Positions 48,870-59,587 of a stretch of 64,000 nt of DNA are shown here, in pieces (within the stretch, counting starts at the first letter, position 1; each line of letters opens with the position of its first letter). The DNA is taken from positions 1,736,001 through 1,800,000 of the forward strand of contig CASHTG010000019.1 of NCBI GenBank assembly GCA_949357655.1. The letters are read 5' to 3'. The stretch is from Parascedosporium putredinis (Eukaryota > Ascomycota > Sordariomycetes > Microascales > Microascaceae). Below the pieces are notes generated by a model. That model did not search any database, was not told where the DNA came from, and saw only the letters and a program-made list of their open reading frames with translations. Position numbers and translations under genes: made by a program.

Positions 48870-51647
48870 ATGCCGAACCACGCGGAGCGAGCCCCGCTCA
48901 TCGCGAGCGTCCCGGTGCGGACGCCGCGCCCTCGGTACCCCCACAGCACCCTCCGGCGGTTCTGCACCATCTCCTGACCTCTATCCTGCTGTACGTCCTG
49001 CTATCCTTTGTCATCATGCTCTTCGTCGACGGGCCGCCCCACCACCGCCACCGCCGGCACGGCCACGGCTGGTGGAGCGACGTGTGGAGCCTGAGCTGGT
49101 ACACCGACGCGAGGGTGTCGCACGAGGAGCTCCGCGACATCTTGCTCGACACCCCGACGGCAAGCGCGCCGAAGAGTGGAGCCGGTACTACACGGACGGC
49201 GTCCACCTCGCGGGTAAGAACTACTCCCAGGCTGCCTGGACCCGGGAGAAGTGGGCGGACTGGGGTATTAAGTCTGAGGTTGTCGCGTACGACGTCTTTC
49301 TCAACTATCCTGAAGACCACAGCCTCACGCTCCTCGAAAAGAAGAAGAAGAAGGAGAAGAAGGAGAAGGAGGGAGAGGATGTCGCCGAGTACGCGTTCAA
49401 CTCGGGCCACTGGGAGGTCCAGTTCAGCGCCTCGCTCGAGGAGGATATCCTTGACGAAGACCCCTTCACTAGCCGCGAGGACCGGGTGCCCACCTTCCAC
49501 GGCTACTCTGCCAGCGGCAACGTGACGGCGCCCTTTGTCTACGTCAATTACGGTACCTACCAGGACTACGAGGACCTCGTCCAGGCCAATGTGACCCTCG
49601 AGGGCAAGATCGCCATTGCCAAGTACGGTTTCATCTTCCGCGGCCTCAAGTGCAAGCGCGCCCAGGAGCTCGGCATGGTCGGCTGCGTCCTGTACTCGGA
49701 CCCGGGTGACGACGGTGAGGTGACCGAGGCCAACGGGTACAAGCCGTACCCCGAGGGTCCGGCGAGGAACCCTTCCAGCGTGCAGAGGGGAAGCGCACAA
49801 TTTCTCAGCGTGAGGCCGGGTGATCCGTACGTTTCTTCCTCCCAAATGGTGTTTTTTATATAAAGAGAAACGAATGAAACTGTCCCTCTCGTGTTGTATA
49901 CTAATAAAGAATCTTGATAGGACCACTCCTGGCTACCCTTCCAAGCCTGGTGTTCCGAGACAACCAGTAGACGACAGCACCCCCAGCATCCCCTCACTTC
50001 CCATCTCCTACGCCGACGCCATCCCCATCCTCCGCGCCCTCAACGGCCACGGGCCCAAGGCCTCCGATTTTAACAAGTACTGGCGGCGCAACCGCGGCCT
50101 AGGCTACAAGGGCGTGGAGTACAATATCGGTCCCACCCCCGACAGCGTGGTTCTCAACCTTTACAACAAGCAAGAGTACACCACGACGCCCATCTGGAAC
50201 GTCATCGGCATCATCAACGGCACTCTCCCCGACGAAGCCGTCATCGTGGGCAACCACCGCGACGCCTGGATGATTGGCGGCGCCTCGGACCCCAACAGCG
50301 GCTCCGCCGTTCTCAACGAGGTCATCCGCAGTTTCGGCGAGGCCGTCAAAGCCGGCTGGAAACCCCTGCGCACCATCGTCTTCGCCAGCTGGGACGGCGA
50401 GGAGTACGGCCTCGTCGGCAGCACGGAATGGGTCGAGGAGTTCCTTCCCTGGCTATCCAAGGCCAACCTAGCCTACCTCAACGTCGACGTTGCCGTGAGC
50501 GGCCCCAACCTCCGCGTGTCCGCCGCGCCCCTGCTTCACGACGCCTTCCTCAAGGTCATCGACCTCGTCCCCTCCCCCAACCAGACCGTGGCCCGCCAGA
50601 CCGTGGCCGACCTCTTTAGCGGCAAGATCTCCACCATGGGTAGCGGGAGCGACTTTACCGCTTTCCAGGATTACGCCGGCGTGCCGTCCCTCGACATGGG
50701 CTTCGTCCAGGGCGCGCCCTCCCCGGCCAAGCCATCTACCACTACCACTCCAACTACGACACTTTTCACTGGATGAGCGGGTCCGTCGATCCGGGCTTCG
50801 TCTACCACAGGGCCATGGCCCAGGTCCTCGGCCTCCTCACCGCCGAGCTGGCCAACACCCCCGTCATCCAGTTCAAGGCCACCACGTACGCCGACGAGCT
50901 CGGCAAGTACCTCGACAAGGTCCAGGACGCCCTCGAAGCCGCCACACCTGCCGCCCACCAACAACAGCAGCAGCAGCAGCAATCAAGCGATGACGAGAAT
51001 GACGACAAAGAGGAGAGTGAAGAAGTTTTCCTCGCCGCCAGGGCAGTCGCCCGCAGCTCCTCCTCGGTCTCCACCAGCACCGACGTCGACGACTCCCACC
51101 GCGCTTTCCCCAACACCTCGACCGCCTCCGCGACTCCATCGCCGAGTTGCGCGAGGCCGCCGAAAAGGTCGACGCCCAGGCCGAGTGGTGCCGCCGCCAG
51201 ATTGCCGGCGGCGGTATCCCCTGGTGGCGCTTCTGGGACAAGATCAAGCTCGGTATCCTCTTCGTCAAGACCAACACGAAGTACAAGCGCTTCGAGCGCC
51301 AGTTCCTTTACGAGCCTGGTCTCGACGGGAGGAGCTGGTATAAGCACGTCGTGTTTGCGCCCGGTTTGTGGACCGGCTACTCTGGAGGTTTGTTTTCCCC
51401 CTCCTCTTTTTCCTTTTTCTTTTGACCTTTGTTTTGTCTTCTCCTACATGAAAAACAAAGCCCCCTTTCTCCTTACCTCCACCTCTTTCTTTTTCTTGCT
51501 TGGCCACTAACTCTGAAATCACGCATATTAGCCGTCTTCCCCGGCCTGCTCGAGAGCATCAACGCCAAAGATTACCCCAACGCCATCAAGTGGGCGGCCA
51601 TCATCGACAACTGCCTTCAGGATTCTGTCAAGCTTCTCAAGAAGTAG
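48870..51647 (+). CDS. M28 family metallopeptidase, glutamate carboxypeptidase II / transferrin receptor-like
   Basis: A type II membrane protein of the NAALADase/Vps70/Tre1 group; these act as zinc carboxypeptidases or, in some yeast members, as trafficking adaptors. The start is ATG 48870 (MPNHAERAPLIASVPV), then a transmembrane segment (SILLYVLLSFVIMLFV). A protease-associated domain contains EGKIAIAKYGFIFRG. The M28 core keeps all expected zinc ligands: NHRDAW, SDPNSG, WDGEEYG, NVDVAVSG and YHYHSNYDTFHW, so it is probably an active peptidase. The C terminus is the TFR-like dimerisation domain. Introns are 49827-49920 and 51388-51531. About 847 residues are implied. Two insertions are notable: a Lys/Glu run (KKKKKEKKEKEGE) in the N-terminal part and a Gln run followed by an acidic stretch near 50957-51030. 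One-base-missing steps lie near 48975, 49158, 50725 and 51120. Confidence 0.9.
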
Positions 51648-52067
51648 GCTAGAACGAGGGCTAGGAAAAGAAAAGAAGAACCGGGCTTTAATCTAGCAAG
51701 GCCAGGCACTCGGAATGCTAGAACTGAACCGAACCGCGCGCTGCGGCGGTGGGTGGTTTGGCTGTGTCACGCTGTGATGATCGAAACTTGGTAATGATGC
51801 GTAATGGACTACTTCACAAGGTTCTGTATGTATGTATATATAAATATATACGCAACATATTGTAAAATTTTTATTCAACAGAACTAGTTACAAGTTAAGC
51901 ATAGAGGTTCCTCCTCAAGTGACATGACATAAATCGTATTCCACCCACAAGAAAAAGTCCATTCCTCATTAAAGACTCGTCATACACACATGATTCATCA
52001 ACGACGAGACCTATCAGCCCAAATTCTTTGTTTTTTTGTCAAGCCTTGGAAGCCCCCACACCGGAAA
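51648..52067. other. Short convergent intergenic region
   Basis: Holds the 3' ends of the M28 peptidase gene and the J-like gene. An AT-rich stretch with ATGTATGTATATATAAATATATA lies near 51827-51850. No gene is seen. Confidence 0.5.
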
Positions 52068-54864
52068 TCACCACCCCTGCCCTCCATCAGCAACCTCCGC
52101 CACCCCCTCGCGCCCGCCAACCGCGTACCTCACCCGCAGGACCTTGTCCCTGCCGGGAGCGGGATCCCAGAAGCCCGGAAGCCTGCTAATGCGCAGACGC
52201 GCAGGAATAACGATGGGCCCGCCGGGCTCGCGGGCCAGGGCGGCGAGGGCGACGGTGACGTCGGCCACGTCCTCGCCGGCCCAGCCCGCGTCTGCGGCGC
52301 CGTACTTGGCCGAGACAATGGTGAGGGGAGAAGAAGCGTCTGAAGAGGCGGCGGGAGCAGCGTTTGCGCGGGAGTGGAGGGCGCGGTGGAGGAGAAAGGT
52401 CAGGTCGTCGGCCTCGGCGCGGCGCGCGGCGCGCTTGGCCGCCATCACCCTGTTCTTCTTCCTCCGGTTACCGTCGTCGGCCGGGTTCTTGCCCCGGGCG
52501 GCGGCGGTGGTGGCGGCGGCTAGGAGGCGTAGACAGCCGACGAGGAGGAACGGCGCGGCGGCGCAGCAGAGGAGGAGGCGACGGGCGGGATGGGGTAGGG
52601 ATCGCGGGGAGAGGAGGAAAAAGGGGAGGCTGAGGCGGTGGCGGAGGCGAGACCAGTAGAGGGAGAGGTGGAGGCCGTGAGAGGAGAGACCCAGTTCCAG
52701 GCCCAGGCGGGAGCAGCGGCCCACGGGGAATAGGTGGCGGACGGCGAGGTAGCGGTCGAGCAAGGTGTTGGCGCAGAGCTCGGCCTCGAAGCGGGCGGGC
52801 CGCGGGTCCGTGCTGCCGGGTCCCGGGCTCGTCCTCTTCCACGGGAGGAGGGTTGCGACGTTTGCCACGTCCCGACCGTAGCGGAGGTAGGCGCCCAGGG
52901 AGTCGGCGGTCGCGGCGAGCGACGCCGCCCACGACCCGGATCCGACCGCGTCGAGCTCGTCGTCTAGGCCGCGCATCCCGCCCTCTCCGGCCGGCACGTC
53001 GCCGTTGTGGTTCGCCGCGACGGCCACGCTGGAGACGGAGGCGGGGGCATGGGCGGACACGTCGAGCGCGGGGCCCCGCGCGCAGGGGGTGGTGGTGTAT
53101 CCTAGCTCGACGCTGGCGGGGACGCGGACGGGGAACTCGGCGTAGAAGAAGCGCCGGCTCACGCGCGAGAACTCGCTAAAGAACTTGCACGTGTCCTCCG
53201 TTGCGAGCGCCCAGTCGCCGCTGTCCACCCGCGCAAAGGCGGTACCGGATCCGGCGATCCGCTGGACCCAAGCCGTGAGGCGCGGGGCCCGCACGCCGCC
53301 GGGGCGGGGGCATGGCCACGCTGCCGCCAACGGTCGTGGGGCGGCCGTGGAAGGCGGCGGAGTGGGCGGCGCGCACGGTTAGGGCGGCGCGCGGCAGGAC
53401 ATCGCTCTCGAGCTCGATACTGGTGCTGGAGAGAATAGTTTGCGCGTCGCTCGTGGTGCGATGCACATCCTGGCGCAAGCGGGCGGTAACGAGAGGAAGG
53501 AGTCGACTCTCGACGAGCCGGATCAGGCGCTGCCTCGGAATGGCCAAGGGCAGGAGCGGCTGATAGCGGTCGGAGAGCAGGGACATGGGCATCTGGGCCA
53601 TGTCCTCGGCCACGCCAAACACGGAGCCAGACACCGTCAGGCTCGGAGCCGGCACGATGAAGACGGGAGCCTCCCGCGCCGAGTCCAGCGACGCCGAGTC
53701 AAACGTAATGGTCGGCGTCTCGCCCTTTTCCGACGCGGGCTCCGGCGCCGCGAGTATCTGCCCCTGCACCGTGCGTAAGCCGCTCTTGACTAGGTTGCCT
53801 AAACCAGGCACGGCAACGGTCAGGTGGTGCCCCAGCGTGAAGTCGAGCGGCCTCAGCCCAGTCCCGCCCTTGACGGGCTCGCCGCGCAGGCGCTTCACGA
53901 GGGCAGAGGCGTCCACTCGGATCCCGAGATCGGATCCGGTTTGGACGCGCGCGGCGCGCGCGGCCTGCCTCTCGAGTGCGTCGGCGAGGAGGAGGGCGAA
54001 CCCTTCGCTTCCGGGGTCGTAGCCGGACCGCAAGGCAAAGTCGTACGCGGCTCTCTGCTGAGGGTCCAGGAGGGTCTCAAAGGCCATCTGCACGCGAAGA
54101 AAGTACTTCCACGCCGATTCCCTCGCGCTTGGGTCATGGTTCTCGGGGCACAAGAGCCCGCACCACTTCCAGTACGCCTTGCGCACGTCATCCGTGCTTA
54201 ACCCCTCCCTCGGCAGGCACAACACCTCGTAAAAGTCGGCATCCCTCTGATCCTCTCCTTCAAAGACCTCGTCCTCCCCTCCCTCCCCCGTTCCTCCTCC
54301 TCCTCCTCCACCTTCCGCCCCTCCCTCTTCGCCGTCCCCGTGCCCAACCTCGCCACTGGGTGCCCAGATGCTAGGCTCCCTCCACTCAATATCCGACAAG
54401 GTCAACCTGTCGAACACGGAAACAACGTCATCTTCTCCAAACTCGTACTCCCTCCTCGTCGCGGCAAACTGCTCGTTCAACGAAAACCGCGAGTCCATTG
54501 GCCTTAAACCATGGCCGCCGCCTCCGTGGTAGCCGCCTGACGGAACCCGAGTCTGCGGTGGCGGCTCGTAGATGGAAGGCACTCTCGCTTGCTGCGGCTC
54601 ATATGCGGAGAGCCTGGACTGGCTTGGCTCATGGGCGGAGGATAATCTCGCCTGGGGCTGGGGCTGGTGTTGGTGTAGTTCGCCGTAATTTGGCTGCTGT
54701 GGCTGCTGGTGCTGGTGCTGGTGCTGCTGCTGGTGCTGCTGCGGCTGTTGGTAAAGGATATGTGGAGGAGCCTCGTCCAACAAGGCGCTGGACCTCGCAG
54801 AGTTTACACGGCTGGACCCGCGGCTCCGCCTCGCCCTCGGCGTCCTGTTTGGAGAGTCAGCCAT
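52068..54864 (-). CDS. J-like domain protein with a C-terminal region resembling DUF3395 (DNAJC11-type)
   Basis: Probably a relative of DNAJC11/mitochondrial DnaJ-type proteins. It is single-exon from ATG 54864, about 932 residues. The N terminus is disordered and rich in Gln, His and Pro (repeats near 54660-54760), then has an acidic Gly/Glu-rich linker. A J-like domain lies at about residues 206-275 (ADFYEVLCLPREGLSTDDVR, then FETLLDPQQRAAYDFAL). The HPD tripeptide needed to stimulate Hsp70 is replaced by CPE, so it may not act as a classical co-chaperone. The middle is beta-rich. The end has a hydrophobic patch (LLLCCAAAPFLLVGCLRLLAAATT), a basic coiled part (NRRKKNRVMAAKRAARRAEADDL) and a conserved ending (LTIVSAKYG; VTVALAALA; LPGFWDPAPGRDKVLRVRY) typical of DUF3395 as I recall it. 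Two one-base-missing steps lie in the C runs near 53300-53312. Domain naming is from memory. Confidence 0.75.
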
Positions 54865-56761
54865 GTCTGGGTTTGATTACGCCAGAACTGCACTCTCAAA
54901 ACGCTCGCCACTTTTGCTCGTGATCCCAAATGGAAACGGGAGTTGAATAAGCCCGGATTCTACAGGGTGCCTTCTTCACCACTGAATAGATCACAAACTG
55001 ATATAAGTGAAGCAGATACGGAGAGATGTTCCAGGGACAGGAAGCAAGTAACGTGATGAACACAACAAGAAACCAGACAAAAAAGGGCAGAAAAAAAAAA
55101 AGAAGAATCAGCTTACCCGTGGTTGGCGAGGGTCCCCTCTATATCTGATATTCATTAAAGGACAGGGATGGAGGGGATGATGTCGTCCCACACGTTCGCT
55201 CTCGTTTCGTTGTACACGAACTCGGGCCAAGCGAGACGGGGAAAACGCGAGGATGGACGTGTCAAGTGGGCCGACAGCAGCTGTCCGCTTCCGGCTGCCA
55301 GTGTCGCATTGAAAACGACGCTCGTTTAGGAAATTAAATCAGTGGGGCCCAGCACACATCGCCTCGACGACTGGCTCTTTCCCAACTTTGCTCGTCCGCT
55401 TCTTCCAGCCTTCTCTGCGTCATTCTTCTCACTCACAGTTAGTTTTCCCTTTGGCCTGGAGGGGGCAGTGCGTGTGTTTTCTGTGTTGTCTGTGCTGTTG
55501 CTGGTCCGAGTGTGCTCAATGTTTTGTCTCGCCCATTCCAAGCACGCTAAACAGCGCCGGCGGACTTGCGGAGCTCTTCCGGGTCGGGATCCGCCACCGC
55601 CATACGGGAGCACATAGAAAACAATCATGGATGGATGAATGATAGGTAGAGCATAGAAAACCATTGTCGAGCACGCCGTCGGGACTGTCTACACTAGCAC
55701 GGGGAAATGTTCCTTCTTGTGAACCATGGAAAAAATCGCTTTCATGCTTTGCGTTCTCATTACACAATACCTGCTATATATGAACACCGCCGACCAACTC
55801 CCACTCTCACTCCTTCTTTCACAATGGGAAGAAGGAAGGGGAGAAACACCACGCCCAAGGGGCGAATTAAAAGCTTTACCACTTGCCACTTCCGTAGACT
55901 CTCTTCATATCAGACGCGTCTGGAGTGTAGATTTCTTCATCCGTCCCTTCGTGAACAAGAAAAACCAACGACCGTCCCCTTCTATACAGGTATCCCATGC
56001 TGTTTCGCCCTTGGACTCAAACAAATACGAGAAAGAGAGATCAACATGCAACAAGAATGAAAACAAATGGTAGAATGGTAGTAGAAGAAGTAGAAGAAAG
56101 AAGAAGAACAAGAAGAGGAGCAGGTGGGGGAAAGTGACGGAAGGGAAGAGCGAGATGGGAGGTGAAATAGAAAAAAAAAAACCTTGCAGGGGAAAAATAA
56201 ACAAGAAAAGAACAAAAATGTCCAATCCGTACTCATGACCGCGGAGTCAAGAGGTTCCACGAAATGAAGAATAACTCCCACGCCTTCCACGGCGTTCCAC
56301 TCTCCCACACTGCCTGCCCAAGGCCGAAGAAGAAAAAAAGAAGAAAGAAAAAGAACGCCCAGCTTTTTACTCCTTAGCCAGTACTTTGACGCCAATGGGG
56401 TGCATCTCCCCGGCCCCTCCTTCTAGACCGTTCACAAAGTCCATTGCTGACGGTTAGCCGGAAGATGGTCCGGGGCGATGCCCTGGTGGTTCGAGGTTGA
56501 TATGCGACAAACAAAAGCGTAGGGGTATCAAGAAGGAATATGAACTCGAGAAATAAAGAAAAAAAAGGTAAACAAGGCGGGAATGAAGAACGGTAGTCTC
56601 TCTTCGAAAAGGAAAACATCCCCAGGGAAAAGAGCAGGAGGAATTAGAAGAAGAAAAGAGATAGCCAAAGGGGTAGGGCCGAGTAAGGTCGGATGTCAGA
56701 AGGAAGATAAAAATGGGGGCATCAAGATCAAATTGCATCACGTCATGTCGCGCCTCGTCAA
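54865..56761. other. Intergenic region between Spa2 and the J-like gene
   Basis: This holds the J-like gene's promoter and the Spa2 3' UTR, both on the minus strand. It is CT/GA-rich near 56060-56360. Frames seen here are low-complexity, and I found no RNA gene. Confidence 0.5.
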
Positions 56762-59587
56762 TCAAGCAAAGTCATTGCCGTTCGAGTAGGCGAGCTGGTC
56801 CACCTGTTGCACCAGGTCCTTCATCTCCCGCGCGAGCTCAAAGGCAATGGGCGGCAGGTTCTGCGTCCACATCTTCCATTCACGGTCGCTGGGACCCTTG
56901 CCCTTGGCCGCGATCGACTGTCCCTGCCTGCTGGCATTGACGAGCTTGTTGCGGCTGCCTTCAAGTCGCTCCACAAGCTGTCCGTTGCCAGTCGACTGCG
57001 TCTCGCCAATGACCGTGCCCACAACCTCGTCGATCGCGCCAATCTCGTCCGTGATCTGTTCAATGCTAGCGTTGCCGCGAATGGACCCCACTAGGTTCTG
57101 GATGCTGGACACGAGGACCGCGGTCTGGTCTTCAAGGTAGAGCTTGAGGTCATCGAGCTGTCCGTACTGGGAGGAAAGGTTGCTGTAGCTCTGGGCGGGC
57201 GGGGGACTGGCAGGTTCTTGTTGGTATCATAATAGTTGTTGTTGCCGTTCGCACCATTCATGCCGTTGCCATTCATACCATTGGCGGGAGGGCGGCTAAA
57301 AGCCTGGTCCCTGGATTCCCTTGGAGAATTGACGGGGCTGTACGCCGACGAGTCGACGCTCAGGCGACCCCCAGGCCCCGGAATGGAGGAGCGGGTGCCG
57401 AGAGCGATTCCTGCGTCGTCAACGACTCTTGTCTCGAGCTCTGCGGCGAGAAAAAGCCCCGGTTGGAGTCGACGGGCGTTATCGTACCGTCGTCATCCTC
57501 ATCCTCCAACTCACCCGCCGGCGTGGGCCGCATCTTGACCATCTGGAGGAGCTCCACCACAGCCGCGACGAGATGAGACGCCGAAGCATCTAGGATCGAT
57601 ACTGGCGAGATGCCCGCCGAGTTGGCGTGATTCTTGGCTGCTGTGATGAAGGCGTTCGCCGCTCCAGACACCTTAGTCTTGGTCTTGGAGATTTGTTGCG
57701 CAAAGTCGTCGTTCCTCGCTGTCGCACCAGTCTCATCGATATCCTTTGTGATTCGGCGTACGCCAACAATCACCGCCTTCATTGCATCCATAACCTTCTC
57801 CGCCATCTCCGTTCGGGCAAGCTGCAAAGTCTCGTCAACCGCCACTTGGAACTTGGTTACGTGTATGTCCCTAATCAGTCCGTTGTCTGCGGTGAGCCCG
57901 CGCTCTCGGAGGTACTTGGTCGCATCCCTCTCCGCAGGAAGGCCAAGCGATGAGGCGCGCATGCTTCGGAGCTGCGTCTTGGCTCGAGTGTACCGGTTCC
58001 TCCATTCCCTCACATCCTGCTCGAGTTGTACAACAGTCCTTTCCATTTCTTCCTGGCGCTCGTACGACGAGCTGCTCTGCTGGGACAGCATCCGCATCTC
58101 CCTCAGTGCATCCTGGGCATTGCGCCGCACTTCTTCGGTGATGGACTGCTGCTCCCGTAGAGCTTCCTGAAGCTCCTGGTTCTCCCGCTGCAGCTCCCGG
58201 TCGGCGTTGCCCGAGTTACTCGAAGCGGCGGCGTTTCGACGTTCCTGTTCAACACGGTCCTCCATATCGGCGACTTGATTTCTGAGCTCCCTGGTTTCGC
58301 TCGCATGATCGGACCGCATGCGCTCCATCTCGTCTCGTAGCGAATCATTTAGGTCTTGGGCCTCCGCAAGCTTATTCTCCAAGTTGAATTTCAGGTCGTC
58401 CCACTCCTTCTTTTCCATGTTGCTCGCGCTGGCGCGGGAGCGTTCATCATCAAGGAATCGGTTCATCTCATCGTCCTTCTTCTTCAGGGAGTCCTCCATG
58501 CCGTCGAGCTTTTCTCGAAGCTCCTGTACTTGCAGTTGATAGTCTTCAATAAGCCTTTTGTCCGACTAGATTAGGGTTTTAACAGTTAGCCCAGTACATT
58601 TCCACGGCTTTTATTCCACCCCGTTATACTAAAACATACCTCTGATTGGACCGGACTTGCCTGGGTATCCGGGCTCCGAGGATCACTCAGACCGGTGGGC
58701 GCACGACTCAGGGCGGCAAAAGGCTCACGATCCGCGGGGTCGTCATCTTCCTCCACCATGGTGCTCTTGTTAGGTATTATAGTGTTGCTCTGGAATTGCT
58801 TTTGGAGTGGACGTCCAAAATCGCCGGGGGAGGCTAGGGGATGGGGAATGGAGTATGCGTAGGCCCCGCCAGGTTGCCTGATCGAGCTTGCATCCGAAGG
58901 TCTTCGCCTGCTCGCGTTTCTCGGCGGCAGACCGTTTGCGGGGTTCCCGAGCGGCTTATAGACATGCGCGGCGGGATATCTCCATCGATAAAATTAGGAA
59001 ATCTCCTTTCGAGTTCGGTAAAAACATCGGTAACGAGGCTTTGGAATCGGTCGGGACCCAGTGATGATAGCTTCTGTCGTGCCTGATTCCGCTTCGGATG
59101 GAAGCCATTTTCCGCCGGGAGGGAGGGGGAGCGCGAGAGTCTTGGCGACGAAGCAACTCGTCATATACGTCGGTACTCAACTCGACAAACTGGACGCCGG
59201 TCAGACGAAGAAGCTTATCCTTCGCTTTCGCGGTCGCGCCAGTCACCCTCGCATTGCGCCCGTTGAGAAACCGGCGCAGAGCAAGATAGTGCTCGCCGAG
59301 GATGGCCTCGGTCTCCTCTCCCTTTGTGCTCCTTCCACTCTCACTTCTCGCGTACATGCCGGTTCCGTTGCTAGATCGGCCGATAGAGGGAGGGGCGAAG
59401 GACCACCGACGCTCCGGGCGACAGGTGGGAACCCGTTCATGCCTCCATTAGAACCTCCAGAGTTGGGTGGCGATATTAGCTGGCCACGATTGGGGAACGG
59501 GCCGCCATCGCCGTATTTGGACATGTTTGACGACCAGTCGTTTCCGCCTACAGATACAGGTGACAATGGTGCATTTCGGCCATTCAT
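56762..59587 (-). CDS. SPA2: Polarisome scaffold Spa2
   Basis: Spa2 scaffolds the polarisome at growing hyphal tips and links formin, MAP kinase modules and Rab GAPs. The start is ATG 59587 (MNGRNAPLSPVSVGG), which I recognise as a common Spa2 opening. The N-terminal half has two Spa2 homology repeats at about residues 95-205: HYLALRRFLNG with KAKDKLLRLTGVQFVELSTD and VYDELLRRQ, then FHPKRNQARQKLSSL with DVFTELERRFPNF. A conserved LQKQFQSNT with TMVEEDDD precedes the intron at 58566-58639. Exon 2 holds a long coiled coil (about residues 318-520), a helical middle (FQVAVDETLQLARTEMAEKV), a Pro/Ser/Asn-rich linker and a C-terminal GIT1_C-like helical region ending SNGNDFA. About 918 residues are implied. 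Five one-base-missing steps lie near 59370, 59112, 58930, 57370 and 57207 (C5). Confidence 0.93.
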
